NCBI GenBank assembly: GCA_029934165.1
Contig: JAOZMU010000195.1
Span: forward strand, 1 to 6,648
Source: Bacteroidales bacterium
GTDB lineage: Bacteria; Bacteroidota; Bacteroidia; Bacteroidales; JAOZMU01
DNA length: 6,648 nt
Direction: 5' to 3'
The notes beneath the pieces were generated by a model. It made no database searches. It was given only the letters and a program-made list of their open reading frames with translations, and was not told the DNA's origin. Within the stretch, counting starts at the first letter, position 1. Every line of letters starts with the position of its first letter. Below are positions 1 to 4,775 of the stretch, in pieces. The position numbers and the translations under genes were made by a program.

Positions 1-239
1 TAAAACTAAATCAGGCGTAAGCAAAATTATTAATTATTAATTTTCCATTACTAACTCAATTCATTTTTAAAATCATATACAAATTATCGCAAAATATTGT
101 ATTTTTGTGATAAATTCGTTACTGTGCCATAAATACTGAAAAAATGAGACAGAACAAGCGATTTTTAAAATGATTCTCCGTAGTTAAATCTGGACGATGA
201 GGTGAACTACTTTAAAATAAAATTTTCTGTAAACTACTT
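1..239. other. AT-rich leader upstream of the flippase gene
   Basis: No gene is supported here. The stretch is very AT-rich and carries a small palindrome, ATTAATTATTAAT, at 29-41, plus the candidate promoter box listed separately. A nine-codon ORF starts at the ATG at 144 and ends at 173, but it has no recognisable leader-peptide feature. An eight-base direct repeat (AACTACTT) sits at 204-211 and 232-239, directly before the flippase start. No terminator hairpin for an upstream gene is seen. Confidence 0.5.
100..107 (+). promoter_or_regulatory. Candidate Bacteroidota -7 box (TATTTTTG)
   Basis: TATTTTTG matches the Bacteroidota primary sigma -7 consensus TAnnTTTG exactly. No TTG is visible about 20 bases upstream, where the -33 element should lie, so the match is partial. 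If used, transcription would start near base 114 and leave a leader of about 125 bases before the flippase ATG. In DNA this AT-rich, such boxes also arise by chance. Confidence 0.35.
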
Positions 240-1526
240 ATGAAATATGCCATAAATTTTGCAAAAAAATTATTATCAAACAAACTCATAAAAGAAGTTT
301 CTTGGTCGTTTCTAACAAAAGGAAGTACATTTATTTGGTTCTACGCCCTTCAAATATTCCTAATACGTTACATGAGCATCGAAGAGTGGGGCAAGTGGTC
401 GTACTTCTTCTCCATCTTAAATGTTGTTGTATTAACCTCAGAATTAGGGATTAATGTTTCGAGCAAGAAGTTTTTGGCACAATATAATAACAGCATTTAT
501 CAAAAAGCAGTAATTAAATCAACGTTAAAACTACGTTTAATAGCCACCAGCATAGTAGCACTAATACTTCTTATTTTTCATCAAAAATTAGCAACATACA
601 TAGTCGAACCAGAGTTGAAAAAACACATATTACTGGCTATTTTATTTGCTTCTTTTTACAGTTTTCAAGAATATTTCAAAGCCGTTTTCGAAGGATTCCA
701 TCGCTTAAAATACAATTTTATCATAAACACCAGCGAACACCTTTCGCGCTTGTTACTTATTTTTCTGCTTTTCACTACATTCCATAATTTCACGTCAATA
801 TTATTTTCATACGCATTTTCGTCTTTTTTCTCGACGTGCGTAGGATTTGCACTTATGTATTTCTTGTTCTATAAAAAATTAAAAAATCAGAAAACAAAGC
901 CACTCGACAAAGATATTCTTCGTTATAGTATCCCCATTTTTGTGATGGCAGTGGGAGGATATTTATCCTTAGAAGTTGATACTATTATGCTTAGCAACAT
1001 GAAGGGCGACTACGAAACAGGAATATACTCCACCGCAAAAAAAATAATACAAAACCTCCCACACATTAGTTTAGCCATGAGTGTAGGACTAATGCCTATT
1101 TTCGCCAAGTTAAACCAAAACAATATTTCGGAATTGCGGAAAAAATTTTATAATTTACTAAAAATAAATATTATTGTGTATATTCTACTAATAACAGTTT
1201 TAGTAAATTTCGCCTTTTTTTTCATACCTTTCATTTTTGGCGAAGAATACACCGTTTCAATCCTACCGCTTCAACTTCTCACTCCGTACTTATTCCTAAT
1301 TTCAATTAGCCACTACACAGGGCTTTTTCTTACGTATCGAGGATTAGTAAAAAAATGCGCTATTAATCTCACTATAACCGTAGTAGCAAACATAGCTCTA
1401 AACTTTTGGCTGATACCAATTTATGGTGCAAAAGGCGCAGCAATAGCCACTTCGGTATCCTATTTTCCATATTTTTTGCTCAATTTTTTGGCTGCTAAAA
1501 AAGAATTATCGATTGTTAAGAAATAA
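240..1526 (+). CDS. Polysaccharide/oligosaccharide flippase, Wzx/RfbX (MOP superfamily)
   Basis: Predicted inner-membrane protein that would flip a lipid-linked oligosaccharide, or a similar glycan precursor, from the cytoplasmic to the periplasmic face for surface polysaccharide assembly. The 428 residues fit the usual 400-500 of the family. Hydrophobic segments recur along the whole length, roughly at 31-47, 56-72, 98-114, 128-144, 168-182, 185-212, 229-245, 273-290, 308-333, 340-366, 372-394 and 398-419. Family-like motifs are EVDTIML (245-251) followed by GIYSTAKK (261-268), FGEEY with LPLQLL (333-347), and the C-terminal N-ALNFWLIP-YGAKGAAIAT stretch (384-404). These point to Polysacc_synt plus its C-terminal domain. 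The start is the first ATG in frame, with no Shine-Dalgarno site, as is usual in this phylum. It stands alone: no glycosyltransferase or polymerase lies beside it in the window, and it converges on groEL. The transported substrate cannot be told from the sequence. Confidence 0.9.
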   Translation: MKYAINFAKKLLSNKLIKEVSWSFLTKGSTFIWFYALQIFLIRYMSIEEWGKWSYFFSILNVVVLTSELGINVSSKKFLAQYNNSIYQKAVIKSTLKLRLIATSIVALILLIFHQKLATYIVEPELKKHILLAILFASFYSFQEYFKAVFEGFHRLKYNFIINTSEHLSRLLLIFLLFTTFHNFTSILFSYAFSSFFSTCVGFALMYFLFYKKLKNQKTKPLDKDILRYSIPIFVMAVGGYLSLEVDTIMLSNMKGDYETGIYSTAKKIIQNLPHISLAMSVGLMPIFAKLNQNNISELRKKFYNLLKINIIVYILLITVLVNFAFFFIPFIFGEEYTVSILPLQLLTPYLFLISISHYTGLFLTYRGLVKKCAINLTITVVANIALNFWLIPIYGAKGAAIATSVSYFPYFLLNFLAAKKELSIVKK

Positions 1527-1618
1527 ATCAAGTTGTTTAGAAACAATCGAAAACTGCACTACAACACCTGTCGTATTGTATGGTTGCCAGCGTCTTTGTC
1601 AAGGCGTGCCATATTTTA

Positions 1619-1649
1619 AAAAAGACCGTCTTTATCAGACAGCCTTTTT
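1619..1649. terminator. Shared terminator between the flippase gene and groEL
   Basis: Arms 1619-1631 and 1637-1649 enclose the loop TTATC. Read on the minus strand all 13 positions pair, two of them as G-U wobbles, and six U residues follow, so it is a good groEL terminator. Read on the plus strand the same two positions become A-C mismatches, but a run of 12 U in 13 bases (1645-1657) follows, so it can also end the flippase transcript. It lies 25 bases past the groEL stop and 92 bases past the flippase stop. Confidence 0.85.
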
Positions 1650-1674
1650 CTTTTTTTATGTGTTGCAGGGAGGT

Positions 1675-3321
1675 TTACATCATTCCGCCCATGCCACCCA
1701 TTCCGCCCATGCCACCAGCTGGTGGCATCATTGGGGCATTTTCTTCTTTTTCGTCAGCCAAAACACACTCGGTAGTAAGCAACATGCCGGCAATCGAAGC
1801 AGCGTTTTCTAATGCAACGCGAGCAACTTTTGTTGGGTCTATAACACCAGTTTCGAGTAGGTTTTCGTAACGGTCGGCGCGAGCATTGTAGCCATAATCG
1901 CCGGTTCCTTCTTTGATTTTTTGTACTACGACAGAACCCTCAAGACCTGCGTTTTCAACAATCTGACGTACAGGCTCTTCGAGAGCACGACGCACGATAG
2001 CAATACCTGTTTCTTCGTCTTCGTTTTCGCCTTTTATTTGGTCTAGGTCTTCAATAGCACGGATAAATGCTACACCGCCACCAGGAATAATTCCTTCTTC
2101 TACAGCAGCACGAGTTGCGCTAAGTGCGTCATCTACACGGTCTTTCTTCTCTTTCATCTCAACCTCGGAAGCAGCACCAACGTAAAGAACGGCAACACCG
2201 CCAGCAAGTTTTGCCAAACGCTCTTGTAGTTTTTCGCTGTCGTAATCCGATGTCGTATTTTCTATCTGCGATTTGATTTGGTTTACACGCCCTGCAATGT
2301 TCTCAGAAGCTCCAGCACCGTTCACAATTGTTGTGTTATCTTTGTCCATGACAATTTTTTCGGCACGTCCTAACATATCTATTGTAGCACCTTCCAATTT
2401 CAGACCTTTTTCTTCCGAAATAACAGTACCACCAGTAAGAACAGCAATGTCTTCCAACATTTCTTTGCGACGGTCGCCAAAACCAGGGGCTTTTACGGCA
2501 GCAATTTTCAATGTGCCACGAAGTTTGTTTACAACAAGAGTTGCAAGTGCTTCGCCGTCAATGTCTTCTGCAATAATCATCAAAGGTTCGCCCGATTGTG
2601 CAACTGGCTCAAGGACAGTCATTAGGTCTTTCATCGTCGAAATCTTCTTGTCGCAAAGCAAGATGTGGGGATTCTCAAGCACGCCTTCCATTTTTTCGGA
2701 ATCGGTGATGAAATAAGGAGAGATATAACCACGGTCAAATTGCATACCTTCAACAACTTCGACAGTTGTATCTGCTGTTTTTGATTCTTCGACAGTAATT
2801 ACTCCTTCTTTTTTTACTTTTACCATAGCTTCTGCAATCAGCATACCGATAGCGTCGTCGTTGTTGGCAGATATTTTTGCTACTTGCTCAATTTTCTTAT
2901 TGTCTTCGCCAACTTCGTGCGTTTGTTTTTTTAGGCTCTCAACAACGTGCACAACAGCTTTGTCAATTCCGCGTTTCAAGTCCATTGGGTTTGCACCTGC
3001 TGCAACGTTCTTTAAACCAACGTTTACAATAGATTGAGCAAGAACAGTTGCTGTTGTTGTTCCATCGCCAGCATCGTCGTTGGTTTTAGAAGCAACTTCT
3101 TTAACCATTTGAGCACCAAGGTTTTCAAAAGAATCATCAAGCTCAATTTCTTTTGCAACCGTAACACCATCTTTTGTTACTTGTGGCGCACCATATTTTT
3201 TATCAATAACTACATTACGCCCCTTTGGACCTAGAGTTACTTTTACTGCATTTGCCAATTGGTCAACGCCCGATTTCAAAAGGTTACGTGCGTCAATGTC
3301 AAATTTTATTATCTTAGCCAT
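1675..3321 (-). CDS. groEL: Chaperonin GroEL (Hsp60/Cpn60)
   Basis: Cytosolic ATP-driven chaperonin that encloses unfolded proteins in a tetradecameric double ring capped by GroES. The full family length (548 residues) is present. Visible marks are VTLGPKGRNVVID (28-40) and TKDGVTVAKE (49-58) in the equatorial domain, the nucleotide-binding GDGTTTAT (85-92), and the catalytic aspartate D398 within DDALSAT (397-403). The chaperonin signature AAVEEGIIPGGG is at 405-416. Apical residues that in E. coli contact substrate and GroES are kept: Y199, Y203, F204, L237, L259, V263 and V264. The C-terminal tail is GGM-rich (536-548). The start is the ATG before AKIIKFD, which matches the conserved N-terminus. 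It is the second gene of the groES-groEL operon, 68 bases downstream of groES, and is probably expressed from the promoter before groES. No CIRCE element (TTAGCACTC-N9-GAGTGCTAA) is seen. Confidence 0.99.
   Translation of the reverse strand: MAKIIKFDIDARNLLKSGVDQLANAVKVTLGPKGRNVVIDKKYGAPQVTKDGVTVAKEIELDDSFENLGAQMVKEVASKTNDDAGDGTTTATVLAQSIVNVGLKNVAAGANPMDLKRGIDKAVVHVVESLKKQTHEVGEDNKKIEQVAKISANNDDAIGMLIAEAMVKVKKEGVITVEESKTADTTVEVVEGMQFDRGYISPYFITDSEKMEGVLENPHILLCDKKISTMKDLMTVLEPVAQSGEPLMIIAEDIDGEALATLVVNKLRGTLKIAAVKAPGFGDRRKEMLEDIAVLTGGTVISEEKGLKLEGATIDMLGRAEKIVMDKDNTTIVNGAGASENIAGRVNQIKSQIENTTSDYDSEKLQERLAKLAGGVAVLYVGAASEVEMKEKKDRVDDALSATRAAVEEGIIPGGGVAFIRAIEDLDQIKGENEDEETGIAIVRRALEEPVRQIVENAGLEGSVVVQKIKEGTGDYGYNARADRYENLLETGVIDPTKVARVALENAASIAGMLLTTECVLADEKEENAPMMPPAGGMGGMGGMGGMM
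1681..1716 (-). repeat. Two perfect 18-bp tandem units in the groEL GGM tail
   Basis: Bases 1681-1698 and 1699-1716 are identical, with unit CATTCCGCCCATGCCACC on the plus strand. On the coding strand each encodes GGMGGM with the same codon choices. GGM tails are normal in GroEL, but exact repetition at the DNA level is not needed for the protein, so it suggests recent duplication by slippage or strong codon preference. In-frame gain or loss of six residues would be tolerated. Confidence 0.9.
1709..1728. repeat. Perfect 20-bp palindrome inside the groEL 3' end
   Basis: ATGCCACCAGCTGGTGGCAT equals its own reverse complement. It lies about 35 bases before the groEL stop and encodes the MPPAGG part of the tail. 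In the mRNA it could form a GC-rich hairpin with a tight loop. It may be only a by-product of the proline and glycine codons used (CCA CCA next to GGT GGC). Confidence 0.8.
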
Positions 3322-3389
3322 TGTTATTTGTGTGTTTTATTATTTACTCGTTTTAACTAAACCGTAATAAATCAAATATCGTTGTTATC

Positions 3390-3668
3390 TTACACTATTG
3401 CAAGAACTTCCGATTGATTCATAATTAAGAAATCGTTTCCTTCGATGCTAATTTCTGTTCCTGCATATTTTCCATAAAGAACAGTATCACCAACTCGAAC
3501 TTCCATTTCTTCGTCTTTTGTTCCCTGTCCTGCCGCTACGATAGTGCCTCTTTGTGGTTTCTCTTTTGCCGTATCCGGAATGATGATTCCACTTTTTGTT
3601 TTCATCTCGGCTGCCTGAGGTTCGATAACAACTCTTGTTCCTAATGGTTTAATATTAAGTTCTGCCAT
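3390..3668 (-). CDS. groES: Co-chaperonin GroES (Cpn10)
   Basis: Heptameric lid of the GroEL folding chamber, in the cytosol. The 92-residue length is typical. The N-terminal IKPLGTRVVIEP (6-17) is the family signature region. The GroEL-binding mobile loop spans about 18-35 with the hydrophobic tripeptide III (28-30) followed by PD. GTIVAAGQG (41-49), VGDTVLYGKYAGTEI (59-73) and the closing SEVLAIV complete the beta-barrel fold. It starts at the ATG before AELNIKPLG; no Shine-Dalgarno site is visible, as expected here. It is the first gene of the groES-groEL operon, and its leader of roughly 80 bases follows the promoter near 3757-3764. Confidence 0.98.
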   Translation of the reverse strand: MAELNIKPLGTRVVIEPQAAEMKTKSGIIIPDTAKEKPQRGTIVAAGQGTKDEEMEVRVGDTVLYGKYAGTEISIEGNDFLIMNQSEVLAIV

Positions 3669-3749
3669 GCTGTTAATAATTTTATTGGTTAATAATTAAT
3701 TTTTTTCCTTCTCTGCTTTCTCATAATTTATGCCAAAGCGAAATTCCGA

Positions 3750-3780
3750 ATTTTTGCAAAAATACTCTGCCATTTTTGCA
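3750..3780. promoter_or_regulatory. Palindromic half-sites (ATTTTTGCA) overlapping the groESL promoter
   Basis: Three exact copies of ATTTTTGCA occur: 3750-3758 (+), 3755-3763 (-) and 3772-3780 (+). The first two overlap to make the 14-bp perfect palindrome ATTTTTGCAAAAAT. The second and third form a 9-8-9 inverted repeat, TGCAAAAAT-N8-ATTTTTGCA, with geometry close to the 9-9-9 CIRCE operator bound by HrcA but a different sequence. The minus-strand -7 box lies inside it, so a bound protein would block transcription. An operator role is inference; part of the pattern follows from the promoter consensus itself. Confidence 0.45.
3757..3764 (-). promoter_or_regulatory. Candidate groES-groEL promoter, -7 box TATTTTTG
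   Basis: On the minus strand the bases read TATTTTTG, an exact match to TAnnTTTG, 88 bases before the groES ATG. No TTG -33 element is present at the usual distance. Instead the -33 to -48 region is the T8A8 tract at 3783-3798. The site lies downstream of the terminator at 3852-3881, so it would drive groESL independently of the secG unit. Confidence 0.6.
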
Positions 3781-3782
3781 GC

Positions 3783-3798
3783 TTTTTTTTAAAAAAAA
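3783..3798. promoter_or_regulatory. T8A8 tract upstream of the groESL -7 box
   Basis: Eight T followed by eight A form a 16-bp perfect palindrome at about -33 to -48 from the predicted start. A/T tracts in this position can act like UP elements by contacting the RNA polymerase alpha subunit, or can alter DNA bending. Here the tract takes the place of a recognisable -33 box. Its role is inferred from position only. Confidence 0.4.
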
Positions 3799-3838
3799 TC
3801 TTACAAAACAAACGCCATTTGCTATTTTCGTCATTATC

Positions 3839-3881
3839 AAAAACAAAAAGAGGGTGTCAGTATTCTGCCATACTGACACCC
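3839..3881 (-). terminator. Rho-independent terminator for the lptE-TPR-secG unit
   Basis: A perfect 11-bp stem, GGGTGTCAGTA (3852-3862) with TACTGACACCC (3871-3881), encloses an 8-base loop. On the minus strand it is followed by a U-rich tail (TCTTTTTGTTTTT, 3851 down to 3839). On the plus strand no U run follows, so it serves minus-strand transcripts only. It lies about 420 bases past the secG stop, so the secG mRNA would carry a long 3' untranslated region that includes the palindromic element at 4154-4291. Confidence 0.88.
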
Positions 3882-4148
3882 CAAGGTGGTACTTTTACGA
3901 AAAATTCGATTGTTAAGTAATGCTAAAAAATAAATTGAAATTTTGGCACAATTGTTTTGTTCATTATCAAAATTCAATAATAAGTACTCTTTCAAAAGTT
4001 CTTCCGCTTTTTATTAACGTAAGTTGCTAATTTATAGCTTAAACGTTTCATAAAAAATAGGTCTTAGACCTTAGTGAGCTATTTGGGAACTTTTAAAAGT
4101 AAAAATCATGGATAAAAGAACAAGCCAAAACTATAAGTTATTATTTAA
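3882..4148. other. Gene-free spacer with several inverted repeats
   Basis: No ORF here is convincing; the longest with an ATG has 23 codons. Dyads seen are: ATTGAAATTTT / AAAATTCAAT (3935-3945, 3969-3978, one bulge); CTTTCAAAAGTTC / GAACTTTTAAAAG (3989-4001, 4087-4099, one mismatch); AACG-TA-AGTTGCTA with TAGCTTAAACGTT (4017-4045, bulged); AGGTC-TTA-GACCT (4059-4071) inside AAATAG / CTATTT (4055-4060, 4079-4084); and the 12-bp palindrome ACTTTTAAAAGT (4089-4100). It could be secG 3' UTR, an unannotated structured RNA or a decayed mobile element; the sequence alone does not decide. Confidence 0.5.
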
Positions 4149-4296
4149 TCGTTCCTTAAATCCGAAGGTCTTTTTGTAATCCTTTTACTTTTAAGTATTT
4201 GTATCTATTTTGTTTCACCTAAACAGGTGAAATAAAATAGATTTTAATCATTGAAATTCAATTACTTATAAAAAGACTTGCGGATTTAAGGTCGTT
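4149..4296. repeat. 5-bp target-site duplication (TCGTT) flanking the palindromic element
   Basis: TCGTT at 4149-4153 directly abuts the left terminal repeat, and an identical TCGTT at 4292-4296 directly abuts the right one. A direct repeat touching both ends of an inverted-repeat element is what transposase-made staggered cuts leave behind. A 5-base match at exactly this register would occur by chance roughly once in a thousand in unbiased sequence. Confidence 0.75.
4154..4291. mobile_element. 138-bp palindromic MITE-like element
   Basis: The element is symmetric about 4222.5. Terminal inverted repeats cover 4154-4179 and 4266-4291, with 23 of 26 positions matching and the outer 11 perfect (CCTTAAATCCG / CGGATTTAAGG). 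The core is an 18-bp arm pair (4203-4220, 4225-4242) with 17 matches and loop AAAC. Between them lie two 23-base segments of equal length that match at 11 positions, so both arms appear to derive from one 67-base sequence. It encodes no transposase and would depend on one elsewhere. It sits 6 bases past the secG stop, TSD included. On the plus strand three of the four arm mismatches outside the 23-base segments are G-U pairs, so a plus-strand RNA folds better than a minus-strand one. A hairpin-forming REP-like repeat is the main alternative, but the flanking TSD favours transposition. Confidence 0.75.
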
Positions 4297-4302
4297 ACTA
4301 AA

Positions 4303-4689
4303 CTATTCGGTTTCTTTCTTTTCTTCGGTGTTTGCTTTTGGTTGCTCGTTGCCTGATTCCATTTTTGCTGGTGGAGTGCCTTGTTGCGGAAAAGCTGGAA
4401 CTTCGTTAGGGTCAACAAAGTTTTCTGCTTTACTCTTCAAGCGCGATTCTTGTACAGCTTCTTCGCCTCGTGGGATTGTGATACTTGCTACAAGTGAGAA
4501 GAATAGCAACGATATTGCTAAAACCCATGTGGCTTTTTCGAGAAAATCGGTTGTTTTTCGTACACCCATAACTTGGTTTGACGATGAAAAATTTGATGCT
4601 AAACCGCCACCTTTTGAGTTCTGAACTAAAACAATCAGAATTAACAATAAGCTAACGATAATGATTAAAACAGAAACTATGAAATACAT
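4303..4689 (-). CDS. secG: Protein translocase subunit SecG
   Basis: Small inner-membrane partner of SecY and SecE that assists SecA-driven protein export. Two membrane segments are visible, about 2-22 and 53-71, joined by the conserved cytoplasmic loop VQNSKGGGLASNF (22-34) and NQVMGVRKTTDFLEKATW (38-55), which is strongly SecG-like. The remaining residues, 74-128, form a charged tail rich in P, Q, K and E, an extension common in Bacteroidota SecG and longer than the E. coli protein's C-terminus. The start is the ATG before YFIVSVL, with no alternative nearby. It lies 86 bases downstream of the TPR-like gene on the same strand, and no terminator separates them, so co-transcription is likely. 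The stop is followed 6 bases later by the target-site repeat of the MITE-like element. Confidence 0.96.
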   Translation of the reverse strand: MYFIVSVLIIIVSLLLILIVLVQNSKGGGLASNFSSSNQVMGVRKTTDFLEKATWVLAISLLFFSLVASITIPRGEEAVQESRLKSKAENFVDPNEVPAFPQQGTPPAKMESGNEQPKANTEEKKETE

Positions 4690-4704
4690 AACTTGATTAT
4701 TTTG

Positions 4705-4717
4705 CCTGATTATCAGG
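4705..4717. promoter_or_regulatory. Small inverted repeat just before the secG start
   Basis: CCTGA-TTA-TCAGG is a perfect 5-bp dyad with a 3-base centre, ending 16 bases upstream of the secG ATG. It could form a weak hairpin in the leader or be a short operator. The gap 4690-4775 shows no confident -7 box. At this length a chance origin is quite possible. Confidence 0.25.
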
Positions 4718-4775
4718 AGTTAATAAATATATATTTTTATCTTGCCACAAAATGTTTTCAATCTCAAAATAAAGT

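Noticed and set aside
1509..1550. Inverted repeat TCGATTGTT / AACAATCGA around the flippase stop
   Set aside because: Nine bp with a 24-base loop and no U tract after it; the better terminator is 70 bases further on.
1590..1607. Hairpin GCGTCTT-TGTC-AAGGCGT in the flippase-groEL gap
   Set aside because: Short, with two wobbles and no U run. It may assist the neighbouring terminator but is not convincing alone.
1513..1870. Two overlapping plus-strand ORFs spanning the flippase end, terminator and groEL tail
   Set aside because: They run through the terminator hairpin and read the GGM repeat in antisense; their composition is not protein-like.
2273..2716. 147-codon plus-strand ORF inside groEL
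   Set aside because: It is antisense to an unmistakable groEL reading frame and has no recognisable protein character.
3322..3389. Possible separate groEL promoter (GATATTTG on the minus strand)
   Set aside because: Seven of eight bases match TAnnTTTG without a -33 element; co-transcription with groES is the simpler reading.
1509..3918. 12-bp identical string TCGATTGTTAAG at 1509-1520 and 3907-3918
   Set aside because: About one such 12-base match is expected by chance in a window of this size; no other similarity surrounds it.
3992..4051. 19-codon minus-strand ORF (MKRLSYKLATYVNKKRKNF)
   Set aside because: Basic and with an ATG, but too short and lying within a dyad; no family resemblance seen. 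Worth only a conservation check.
4108..4179. 23-codon plus-strand ORF entering the MITE-like element
   Set aside because: It crosses the element boundary and has no supporting signal, so it is probably chance.
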